Positions 1-8,231 of a stretch of DNA of 12,535 nt are shown in pieces. Each line of letters starts with the position of its first letter. The stretch's first letter is position 1. The translations under genes and the position numbers were made by a program. Source of the DNA: Dissophora ornata (lineage: Eukaryota > Mortierellomycota > Mortierellomycetes > Mortierellales > Mortierellaceae). A model generated the notes under the pieces. It did not search any database and had not been told where the DNA came from. It was given only the letters and a program-made list of their open reading frames with translations. The stretch lies in assembly GCA_025201705.1 (NCBI GenBank), contig MU617468.1, positions 1 to 12,535 of the forward strand, given 5' to 3'.

Positions 1-1308
1 TTTTTTCTCCAGCTTGATTTATTATATTTTCTTAGGCTTTCTGCTATGCTCAAAAACTGTCTACGAAAGAAGACAAATAAGAGTAATAAAGAGGAATAAG
101 ACGGGGCTCGCCCAGTCAATTTGGAATATCAACATGAATAAGGATCGACACAGAAAAAAAAATCTCAGCACAGCCCGAATATGTAGCATAATTCACCCTT
201 TTTATTGTCGTTGTTATCATTGTTCTGACACTTCACCCTCAGACGGGAGGATAGCATCCGAATGTCAATTCGAATGTGCATTCATGAGAAATACTCATTC
301 ACTTTGAGTGAGAGGGAGAACTACCACAAAAAAAAGTGCATGTGTCAAGTACATATTCTGCGCATGAATTCGACTACCGCAGACAAGGAGCGAAATTACG
401 TAAATGCCGCTGTTTCCTTATTTTGCGCCAGCTCTTTTTTTCCTTCAGTGCGCCTGCATCTTACGCCCGGAACATACTTAAGCGAAGAGACGCGCGTTTC
501 CTTTTGAAAACAAGGATGAAAAGAATGGAACAAAGAAACAAAGAGTAATCTGAGCAGCACTACAGCCGAGTGCAGTACTGAAATGGTACGACTGCATGGT
601 AGCCTTGTCGCCCGAAGCACGAACCATTGCCAGATCCCTCTTCTCTCATGAACAGTTGCTAACCTGACTTTTGATCACTCTCTCACTCATAGCACAGCAC
701 CGAGGACTTGGCGTGACAAATGACGTTTTGCATCTCGTTCTGCACTGACCCACATCCAGTCGACCCTTTTTCTTTCTCTCTGTTGTCAGAGCACTCCTTG
801 GCTTGTCTTGCATCACCTCATCTTGGATTTGCACACGCTTCACGTCTAAGTTTGCCCCTGACTCACATCCAATCTCACCCCCTTTCAGGATATCGCGATC
901 TTTCAAGGCTCGATATGGCAAGAAGGGGGGTTTATCAGCCCCCTTCAATCGGTCTAGCGATAGAGATGGCCGATGCATCTTACGAGTCAATCCTCGTCGA
1001 TCACAAGCTGCACAACAACAAAAAACCACCGCCGATTCACTTAAGACTAGCGGGGGGGAGGGGGGGAAGGAAAGGAAAAGGGGTTGGAGTTGGGATTGAG
1101 ATTGGAGAGAAGGGCGTTTTGTAGGTACAGAACTCGGTATTCGACCATATCCGCATGCAACGCGTGCATGCTTCCAGGAATGTGCTCGTAATGCTATAGT
1201 TGCATGGTAACTACGTTAAGTGTTATTACAAGTACCTATATTACACATATGTCTAACAAGCTTTGCATGCTTTCTTGCTGTTGTTGCTTTTGTTTCCCCT
1301 ATCTGCCT
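1..1308. other. Left flank, no supportable gene
   Basis: Open frames exist on both strands, including one of 127 codons on minus at 646-1029 and one of 134 codons on plus at 720-1124. They are mutually overlapping, low-complexity (Ser/His/Leu or Lys/Arg rich) and show no domain or plausible splice partner, so I treat them as chance. An AATAAA hexamer on plus at 85-90, just after a pyrimidine-rich ttttcttag at about 28-36, could be the tail of a rightward gene that ends off the left edge, but no protein can be read. A G-rich stretch lies at about 1051-1095. A 7-bp inverted repeat with an ACGCGT core lies at 1153-1171. Positions just below 1309 should hold the 3' UTR of the kelch gene; no canonical AATAAA is seen on minus close to its stop. 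Confidence 0.6.
1153..1171. repeat. GCATGCA inverted repeat around an ACGCGT core
   Basis: GCATGCA (1153-1159) and TGCATGC (1165-1171) are perfect reverse complements separated by ACGCG. The centre includes ACGCGT (1160-1165), which matches the MluI cell-cycle box bound by fungal MBF complexes. No gene start is visible nearby, so a regulatory role is speculative. It sits about 140 nt beyond the stop codon of the leftward kelch gene. Confidence 0.4.
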
Positions 1309-3559
1309 TCAGTCATCGTCATCGAACTGGAGTAGTTCAGTTTTATGGATCTCTGGTATCTGATACTGCCCCTGTTCCCGATTCAGCCTCAGGCCCTCCT
1401 TTTGAGCCGGCGTGAGATCATGAAAGACAACCTGTGTCTCGTATACTCCATCACGCGATTTCTCAATCTCGGCACACGCTTGGTTAGGATAGATGTAGCT
1501 CGAGACCGGAACCACACCCATTCCTAGCTGAACCACGCTCTCTGGGTATCCTAAACTGACAGGCGCATAACCCAGCTCTGCAATTCGATCTGCGGTCGAT
1601 ATTGTGTGTGACCGAAGCGAGAACTCGGAATAGCGCTTTGGATTTGGTCTGTACTCCCTGCCTTTGTCCGTTCCAACCCTCCATATCGAAGTAAGACGCA
1701 AGACTTCAGCCGCTTTCCCCAGGTAACCCTGAGATTCACTTGATCCTTGCCTCCCAAGGGCAGCTCGAGGAGTGGATTGGCCCATGTTCTCACGAGCCAC
1801 AGTGTTGCGGGTCCTGCGCTTCTTACGCTTTACGAATAGACAGAAGGTCCCTCCTACAATGAAAGCAGTGAGCAGGAATGCGAGTCCCAGCACAGCCCCG
1901 GTACTAATCCCGCCATGACCGTTGTTTCCATTGTTGTTACCGGGCGAATCAATCACAGTCATAGCCTGCGGCTTGTATTTGGTGATCCAGGTGTTGGTGG
2001 TAGTGTCCAGCAATGCAACGGTCGTGTTATCAGGTAGTTGATGAGAAGTTAGGCCTGAGAGGAAAAGATGTTGGGATGAAAGATGACAGAAAGGAAAAGT
2101 GAGCATCATTTCTCGCCATATTCATGACGAACTGCCAAGACCTGCCATGAATCCCCAGCCCAAATGACCTATCACACGAGAAAAAAAAAAAAAAAAAAAA
2201 AAGGCGCGAACTTGTCATCCAAGGTCATTCTTCTCACACATGTGCAAACACGCCACTGTCACGATTTCTTTTATGTGACAGACACTACTGTGTCCTATCG
2301 TGCAGACAGTGCCCCACGCTCGCGTGAAAAGACGATTCGTTTTTTTTTTTTCCGCTGTTGCTCCTCTTTCCTCTCTTTTCTCACCTTCCACAAAACAAAA
2401 AACTTCCATTCTCGTTTTGCAACTACACGCACTTTTTTTTTTCTTTTCTCCACAGTCCTGAAAACATGATGCACAGTAGAAAAAAAAATTCACAACAGTA
2501 TGCGCCTTGCTTACCAAACGAGACTACCATGATATTTCCAGCCATCGTTGCAGTGTGACCCCATCGACGCGGAATCGGGCCTAGAGCGTTTGGCGCAGAC
2601 CACGTCAAGCTGGGCAGGTCCAAGTAAAACGTCACCCAGAACGCCGCCTTGTAATCGGATGTGCCACCATAAACCAGCAATGTGGTCGTATTGACCATTA
2701 CGGTGGAGAAGGCTACCCGAGGATCTGGTGGCTTTCCCAAGAGCGGTATCAACTTCCACTCAGCGTTGGTGGCCTGTGTGTCCATAATGTAAGCCATTGA
2801 GAGATTGGCAAGGATTCCTGTAGAGTTGATTCCGCCGAGAATGATAGCCTTCCCATCTGCAGTCAGCGTCATAGTATGACGGGCAAGCGCCGGTGGATTG
2901 AGTGCCTTGGATACTGGAGCTGTGGATAGAGGTGCAAAGTTATTGCTAGGATTCAGGGTCACCAAAGAGGAAACGACTGTTCCGTTCGCAACCGTCGACT
3001 GATAACCGCCGTGCAGGAGTACACCGTCCTTGCCGGTCGTGATTGATGTATGGTAGAGTCGATGGAATGGCGTCGTTGTGTTTGTAGCATTGGCAGGTAT
3101 TGAGACTGAGGACCACTGGGTGGTGTTGCCACCAGCGGCATCGTACAGCTGAATGGGCGAGATGGTCTGGTTCGTCAACAGTTCGCCTCCAGCGACCAGC
3201 AGTTGGGTCGTCCCTGGCACTCTGTCCATGGAATGGCCACTGACGGGCACACTCAACTGAGGCAAAGTAGTGAATAATGGATTATCAATCGACCATGACT
3301 GGCTCAGGTCGAGGGCCAGGGTCTCGTCCAGGAAAGTTGTCTTATTGATGTTCACGCCGGTGGTCCCTCCTGAGAAGAATATGGTGGTATTGATGAGTGT
3401 CTATTATTATTCAGTTGATACGGGGGGGGGAGCCAATTGAGCTGTCATTCGTACAGGAGCAGCGAACAGGAGCAGACAGAGAATATTAAGCTTCGACTCG
3501 TGGGAGGAGAACGATTGATTTACTGAGGCATGGAACCATCGTGGCTGGATGGAGCTCAT
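1309..3559 (-). CDS. Kelch-repeat single-pass membrane protein (3 exons)
   Basis: Preferred model: 3559-3455, 3400-2515, 2054-1309, about 578 aa. The start ATG at 3559 opens a leader with a hydrophobic run (ILCLLLFAAP), consistent with a signal peptide. The second exon encodes a beta-propeller with kelch hallmarks: blade-opening hydrophobic-GG pairs (FFSGGTTG, LLVAGGE, VLLHGGY, AIILGGINSTG, LLVYGGTSD) and RRWGHTATMAGNIMVVSFG, plus many N-x-S/T sites as expected for an extracellular domain. The 460-nt intron 2514-2055 has donor GTAAGC and acceptor CCTCTCAG; it rejoins a Gly codon split after its first base and continues LTSHQLPDNTTVALLD. A Gly/Asn-rich linker precedes a transmembrane helix at about residues 380-405 (GAVLGLAFLLTAFIVGGTF), a KRKKRR stop-transfer cluster and a roughly 170-residue tail ending in four Asp. 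Family knowledge suggests a cell-surface or galactose-oxidase-like propeller; the ligand is unknown and I see no catalytic motif. The 5' intron is uncertain: three in-frame stops at 3409-3401 precede the first blade, and the donor may be at 3454 (54-nt intron) or elsewhere. The intron carries long A/T homopolymers. Confidence 0.8.
2181..2202. repeat. A22 homopolymer inside the kelch-gene intron
   Basis: This is an uninterrupted run of 22 A on plus, read as T22 in the kelch transcript, about 130 nt upstream of the intron's 3' splice site. A second run (T12 on plus at 2340-2351) lies in the same intron. No flanking target-site duplication or retroelement sequence was recognised, so a poly(A)-tail remnant is not supported. 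Assembly length errors are possible here but would not affect coding. Confidence 0.7.
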
Positions 3560-4454
3560 GAGCTGCGAGTTGTGAGGTGCTCGGATGAGGACAGATCAGG
3601 GACTAGTAAGTGCTGGAGGACTATGGTGAGCACTGAGCAGCACAGCTAAGTTGCGGGGGTTGAAAGGTGGTACCGAGCTGGAGAGAGAGAGGAAATGGGA
3701 GAAGTGGAGGGAATGGAGGTGAGCAAGTCTTCCTAGTGCAAGAGAAGTGGAGTGGGAGTGAGAGGGGGAGGGGGGAATGTGAGCAAAAATAAGCAAAAAT
3801 AACAGTTGTGTGTGTTGCATTTTGAAACTTTGAGGTTTATTTTTACGATTAGAAACCATTAATGACATCTATTTTACCTTTACCTTGGAGGTATGATGCA
3901 GTTGATTGCTTGTTTGCGCTTTCCTGACGGATTGATCGTCGGCTGCATCACAACCACTGGGCTGATCGCAACGGCCCAGGGGAGAGAGGCGCGCATCGCT
4001 GTTGTGGTTTCCATCGTCCTGCTGCTGCCCGCTGTCGATCCAGGAACCGACAGCCAAATGAAGTACAATTGTAATTTCGACTTTGGGAATGGAACAGAGC
4101 ACTGTGGTGGCACCATGGCCAACAATGCCTCCCGAGGAGCAACAACGAGGGAAGACGATGACGCCCCGTGTGAGTAGCCCGAAAATCGATCCACCGTCTG
4201 CGCGCTCACAAGCATCCAGCCATGTCCTCTGCTGCAGCTGTGGGCACTAGTGCGACTGCCACAGATAGCGCGGGAGACACGCCGTCTGGCCGAGAAATAG
4301 ACTTTGTAAGATGAAATAAAAGCAGCGGCATCGTTGAATCTGTCCCATCCATCTATCCATCCATCCATCCATTCATCGCCTTTTCTTTTCTCAATCCCAT
4401 CACTCACTCCCCCCTCCCTAATCCTCGCCCTGGGCCCTGCTCCCGCCAGTGACC
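3560..4454. promoter_or_regulatory. Divergent promoter region, kelch gene and Hsp70-like gene
   Basis: About 900 nt separate the leftward ATG at 3559 from the rightward ATG at 4455. The part nearest the kelch gene (about 3660-3780) is strongly purine-rich on plus, so pyrimidine-rich in the kelch sense, including GAGAGAGAGAGG at about 3681-3692. A direct repeat of agcaaaaata lies at about 3782-3801. The part nearest the Hsp70-like gene (about 4340-4450) is CT-rich with an ATCC microsatellite. CT-rich tracts before start codons are common in fungi. I see no canonical heat-shock element (alternating GAA/TTC) in this interval. A 94-codon frame at 3893-4177 (plus) and a 175-codon frame at 4407-3880 (minus) look non-coding. 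A GTGAGT at 4169 could be the donor of a 5' UTR intron, but this is unproven. Confidence 0.5.
4346..4374. repeat. ATCC tetranucleotide microsatellite
   Basis: This is a short, slightly imperfect tandem array of ATCC (one unit reads ATCT) about 80 nt upstream of the Hsp70-like start codon, within the CT-rich leader. Translated on minus it gives the WMDGWIDGW-like run that makes the overlapping open frame look protein-like; that frame is an artefact of the repeat. Confidence 0.8.
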
Positions 4455-7441
4455 ATGAACTCGTTCAAATCATCGCTGAAGAGCGCCTTCAAAAAGAAAA
4501 AGTCTGAATTAAACCTGGACGAATCTGCGAAGCACAGCAACCCCTCATCAACCAACGACAGCACCAATGCCAAACACCCCATCGCCGCCAATGGCGCCGT
4601 CCGCTCCATCAGTCAACACTCCAACGCCAGCTCAAGCAGCCGATGGGGGAACCCCTTCACCAATGAGCGAAACCTTCCTGAGGTACCGCCACTGCCCGAC
4701 AACCTGGCCAACTCGACGTCGGTCGTAGACCTGTCTCGATATGCACAGCCTCAGTCTGCAGCAAATGGACAGGCGGCTGCCACAGCCTCCTCGTCAGCTT
4801 CCATCGCCTCCAGGTCGCCAGCTATAAGGCCCTCTAACCCGCAACTAGCTGTCGATTCGCCGCTGATCAGAACACAGAACCCACGCAGCGAGTCTGATCC
4901 TGATACCCGACCAACAGAGATTGACCCCCGAGCCCCTCATACCATCTATGCTAGGGCCCCAGGGACTGACGGAAACATCATTGTTGCAGAAGGCGTTACA
5001 GTCAATGACGGCTCGGCACTGCATCGCAATAGCACGTTACCACCCTCCTACAACAGTCTGAATATTCCACTAGCGAGCCATGGCAACATGCATGAAGCTT
5101 CTGCACCTTCGCCAGATCTGGTAAACGCGCCTTCTCGTCAGGACGCGATTGTAGTCGAGAGCAGCCCTTCGGCGACTTCTGTCTCCTTACCATACGTAGC
5201 CCCGCCTCCATCCTCGCCACTTGCGAACCAAATTGACCACAGCGCGTACCAGCCCGTAGGCTCGCCCTCAACACCCAATCTGTCGCCTCACCAACAACCC
5301 TATCAGCAGCCGTATATGCCATCTAGCCCTGGTAGCTCCTGGGGAACCCAGCAGGCCTACTCTCCTTCTTCCTCAGGGACTCAGCACTATGGTCGCCGAC
5401 CCTACGTGATGCCTGGAGGTGAGAACCAGACCTATCCAATCATTATGGCGATCGATTGGGGCACCACTTATTCGTCCATGGCTTATGCCTTCCAACAGGA
5501 TGGCGAGGTGCACGAAGTATCAACCTGGTATGTGTTTGCTCCAAAGTCTGCAGTTGCACTGAACTCTAATGAACTACTGGAGAGGTCTATTTGCTCTTCA
5601 GCCACGCCTACTCCTCGACAAGGCCATCAGCCCTACCTGTTCTGTTTGCCAAGAACAAAACCGTTGTGTGGCTCAGATTTTGGGAAAGCCCGCGTTTGAA
5701 CACCGCTGTCGCATCGCCCGAGGAGGAGGCCGTTATCAACGTATCCACTCTACCCTGTCGCACAATTCCAATACTCACAGCAACCATCCTCGCTCCCTCG
5801 TAGGCCTAAACAAACACACAGCTACCCAAAGGTGCCCACCTGCAACCTGTACGGACCAGACTCAAACGAAATTGTGGACTGGGGCTATCCGGCCAAGCTT
5901 GCCATCACAAAGCCCCCATACAAGAACCATGTCCTTCTCTCCAAGTATAAGCTTCATCTTGACGAATCCTCTGGACCTCATCCACCTCTTCCCAACGGAC
6001 TCACAGTCGTCGACGCCATTGCTGACTATCTGCGCCTCTTTCACGCACACGTCATTCAGGTAAAATAGACTGTCCATCGCAACAACGCTTGTAAGTGACA
6101 TCGTTTCAACAGTCAAGCGGGCTTAACGCAATACCATCTTGGCGGCACTTTTGTTCTTAGGCTGTTCTCAAGGGGTTCGGATCAGCGTTTGATCAGCAGC
6201 ATATCCAGTACTGTCTATCGGTTCCTGCCATGTGGACTGACAATGCCAAGGCTGCAATGCGACAAGCTGCTCTTCAAGCCGGCATGATCACACCTTTAGA
6301 TCCACCACACCGTCTTCTCCTAATCTCAGAACCCGAGGCTGCTGCCCTATATTGCGAAAAGAAGTGTGATCAGTTTTCGATCGGTCATGGCCAGCGGTTT
6401 ATGATATGTGATGCTGGAGGAGGAACCGTCGATTTGATTGTATTTGAGGTCGCTGTAGGACCCCATGGTCGGACGTTGAGGGAAGTGACAAGAGGAAGCG
6501 GACACAGCTGTGGATCTATCTTCTTGGATGAGCGCATGGAGGCGTTGTTGAGAAATCGGTTTGCAAAATGGCAAGAGAAGGGACTCACAGCAGCCAACTG
6601 GGTGCAACTCATGGAGACCTTCATCCACAATGTTAAACCCCTGTTTGACGGTGTGGAGGATCAGTACATCACCATGCCAGCTGTGCCTGGCCGCGCAGAC
6701 CTGACTGACTATGACATTGGACTGGAGGATGGTGTGTTGACCGTGACGGCGGAGGAGCTGAGGCGCGAGGTCTTTGACCCAGTCGTAGATGATGTGCTGC
6801 GACTGATCCAACACCAGCTGCAGCAGACACATTACCAATGCCATGCCATCTTTCTGGTTGGAGGCTTTGGGTGCTCGGGCTACCTCCACACCCGAGTCCA
6901 ATCCGAGTTTGGGTCCCGTGTGCCCATGATTGGGGTGCCTCCGCGTGCTGAGCTGGCGGTGGTCCGCGGGGCAGCTTATGCGGGATTGATGCCTCGTACG
7001 ATCACTCAACGCGTGGCCCGTCGCTGGTATGGCGTTGATTCACTTATGGCGTTTGAGGAGGGTGTAGATCTGCCGCACAAGAAGACCACTGACCGTGAGG
7101 GTGGGATCCGTGCAAGGGATCGGTTCTCGGTGTATGTCTCGCCGGGCCAGCAGATCGGTGTGGACGAATGCATCACAAAGCGATATATCACTTACCAATA
7201 CCCAAAGCCGGTGAACTCTCCGCTGTACTCGTGTTCATCCATGGCCTTGCCCCAGTATATTGACTCGCCGATGGTGGAGAAGATTGGCGACTTTTTGATC
7301 CCGCTACCGTTTGTGCCAGGAGCACAGGCCGGACACAAGATGATGTTTGAGCTCCGGATGTATTTTGGCGCGACGGAGATCCGCGCAGAGGCGGAGATTA
7401 ATGGTGTGGTTGTGAGCACCAGGTGCCAGTTCTCGGGATAG
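4455..7441 (+). CDS. HSPA12-type Hsp70-like ATPase with long disordered N-terminus
   Basis: Exons 4455-5527, 5804-6059 and 6161-7441 give 869 aa. The first ATG is at 4455 in a good context (gaccATG). Residues 1 to about 330 start with a basic segment (KSAFKKKKSE) and are then Ser/Pro/Gln/Asn-rich and probably disordered. The actin-like ATPase domain follows: phosphate-1 loop IDWGTTYSSMAYAF at about 333-346, SEPEAAALY at about 499-507, phosphate-2 loop DAGGGTVDL at 527-535, and adenosine motif LVGGFGCSGYL at about 675-685. The C-terminal ~150 residues would be the divergent substrate-binding part; no EEVD or ER-retention tail is present. Intron 1 (5528-5803, 276 nt, GTATGT..GTAG) splits a Trp codon and restores STW-PKQTHSYPKVPT; intron 2 (6060-6160, 101 nt) falls after HVIQ. 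Family knowledge: HSPA12-like proteins bind ATP with an atypical substrate domain and unclear clients, and they are greatly expanded in some fungi. A cytosolic location is inferred from the lack of a signal peptide. No heat-shock element was seen. Confidence 0.88.
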
Positions 7442-7634
7442 CCTCAGCCAAAAGCGATATACCCCAGAGAAATGACTACAGTACATACCCTTCACGTAAT
7501 AAGCATATTCATGCCTTGAAAAGGCGAACAAAGTGACTGCTTGTAGATTCGCATTACGTTGAGCCCAAAGCACCTCCTCCAAGAGGAGTGAGTGTCTCGG
7601 CGGCTACGGCGCACTTTGCAATGATGGCTACTCC

Positions 7635-7640
7635 AATAAA
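7635..7640 (+). terminator. Candidate polyadenylation signal AATAAA (Hsp70-like gene)
   Basis: AATAAA occurs about 195 nt after the Hsp70-like stop codon, the expected side and range for a fungal 3' UTR. It overlaps an inverted pair of CCAAT boxes (CCAAT at 7633-7637, ATTGG at 7642-7646), so the site could alternatively be a CCAAT element for the downstream promoter. The cleavage position cannot be seen from sequence. Confidence 0.4.
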
Positions 7641-8037
7641 GATTGGTGTCGATGCATAGCCTCTATTGCCACTGCTGTCTGCACTCCGACGATCCTCGCA
7701 AATCGGGAGTGGGTGGCAAAGAAGAAAAAGTCTGTGAGACAAAGCCATAATTTCAGCCAGTTGACAGTGGCGTGCAGTCGTGCATCTTGGCTTCATTCAT
7801 CCCAAATCAGACTCATCTCAGTCATCAGTCATCGCCAACGTGCGCCCTCAATGCATTCACCGGCCCTGTCCTTGCCCCTCGCCTCTCTTTCTATAGAGCC
7901 AACTATCGCCCACTGCTGAGCTGCTGGGCTTTAAATCGTCACTCTCGTACTTTTCCTTTTTACTTATTAGTGCTTGCACTACCTGCTCTCTTTGTTCACC
8001 CTTCTCTTTCTTCCTCCCCACAATACCCTTCCTTCCA

Positions 8038-8151
8038 CCCCTCCCTCCCTCCCTCCCTCCCCTCGACAACCGTTGCGATCCCTCGCACCTGAAGACTCTT
8101 CTTCCTATTCACTCCGTCTACCCTCCCCTCCCTCCCTCCCTTCCCACCCCC
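8038..8151. promoter_or_regulatory. Two C-tract clusters in antiporter promoter (G4 potential on minus)
   Basis: At 8038-8062 there are six runs of three or four C separated by single T. At 8121-8151 there are seven runs of three to five C separated by one or two non-C bases. On the minus strand these fit the usual four-tract G-quadruplex pattern with very short loops; on plus they could form an i-motif. They lie 80-195 nt before the antiporter ATG, in the CT-rich stretch typical of fungal core promoters, so transcription probably starts in or near them (inference). Confidence 0.6.
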
Positions 8152-8231
8152 GCTCAATTGCAACAAACGGAACCCGCTTTTTAACTCCTGATATCCCCAA
8201 GTCGAAACCCAATCTCTTGCTCTACTCTTGA

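Larger units (their letters stand above)
7442..8231. promoter_or_regulatory. Intergenic: Hsp70-like 3' flank and antiporter promoter
   Basis: The left part holds the probable 3' UTR of the Hsp70-like gene, with a polyadenylation hexamer at 7635-7640. The right part (about 7830-8231) is strongly pyrimidine-rich and contains a TTTAAAT TATA-like element at about 7930-7936, followed by dense C-tract clusters. The antiporter ATG at 8232 is the first after the CT-rich block in a frame that splices into the conserved protein. Small frames in this interval on either strand are Ser/Leu/Pro or Gly/Arg/Glu-rich translations of the CT repeats and are not genes. Confidence 0.55.

Noticed and set aside
646..1124. 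Overlapping open frames on both strands in the left flank
   Set aside because: Both strands are open over the same stretch, composition is low-complexity, and there are no domains, family motifs or convincing splice partners.
2181..2202. A22 run as a retroposon poly(A) tail
   Set aside because: No target-site duplication or recognisable element body flanks it, and the intron has other homopolymers of both kinds.
3893..4177. Plus frame of 94 codons whose end (GTGAGT at 4169) could splice in frame to TGACCATG at 4449, extending the Hsp70-like protein
   Set aside because: The frame match has a one-in-three chance, the peptide resembles no known leader of this family, and the acceptor at 4448 leaves a strong downstream ATG. 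A 5' UTR intron remains possible.
3880..4407. Minus frame of 175 codons in the divergent promoter
   Set aside because: Its repetitive start (WMDGWIDGW) is a translation of the ATCC microsatellite; the rest has no recognisable domain, and it overlaps the rightward promoter.
5569..6063. Plus frame of 164 codons spanning Hsp70-like intron 1 and exon 2
   Set aside because: The conserved reading (VPTCNLYG, DWGYPAKL) is in another frame, which splices correctly on both sides.
6161..6190. GGTTCGGATC resembling a tRNA B box
   Set aside because: It lies inside the conserved Hsp70-like exon 3, and there is no A box or cloverleaf around it.
6347..7009. Minus frame of 220 codons opposite Hsp70-like exon 3
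   Set aside because: It is antisense to a clearly conserved ATPase exon and has no family features; it is a shadow of codon composition.
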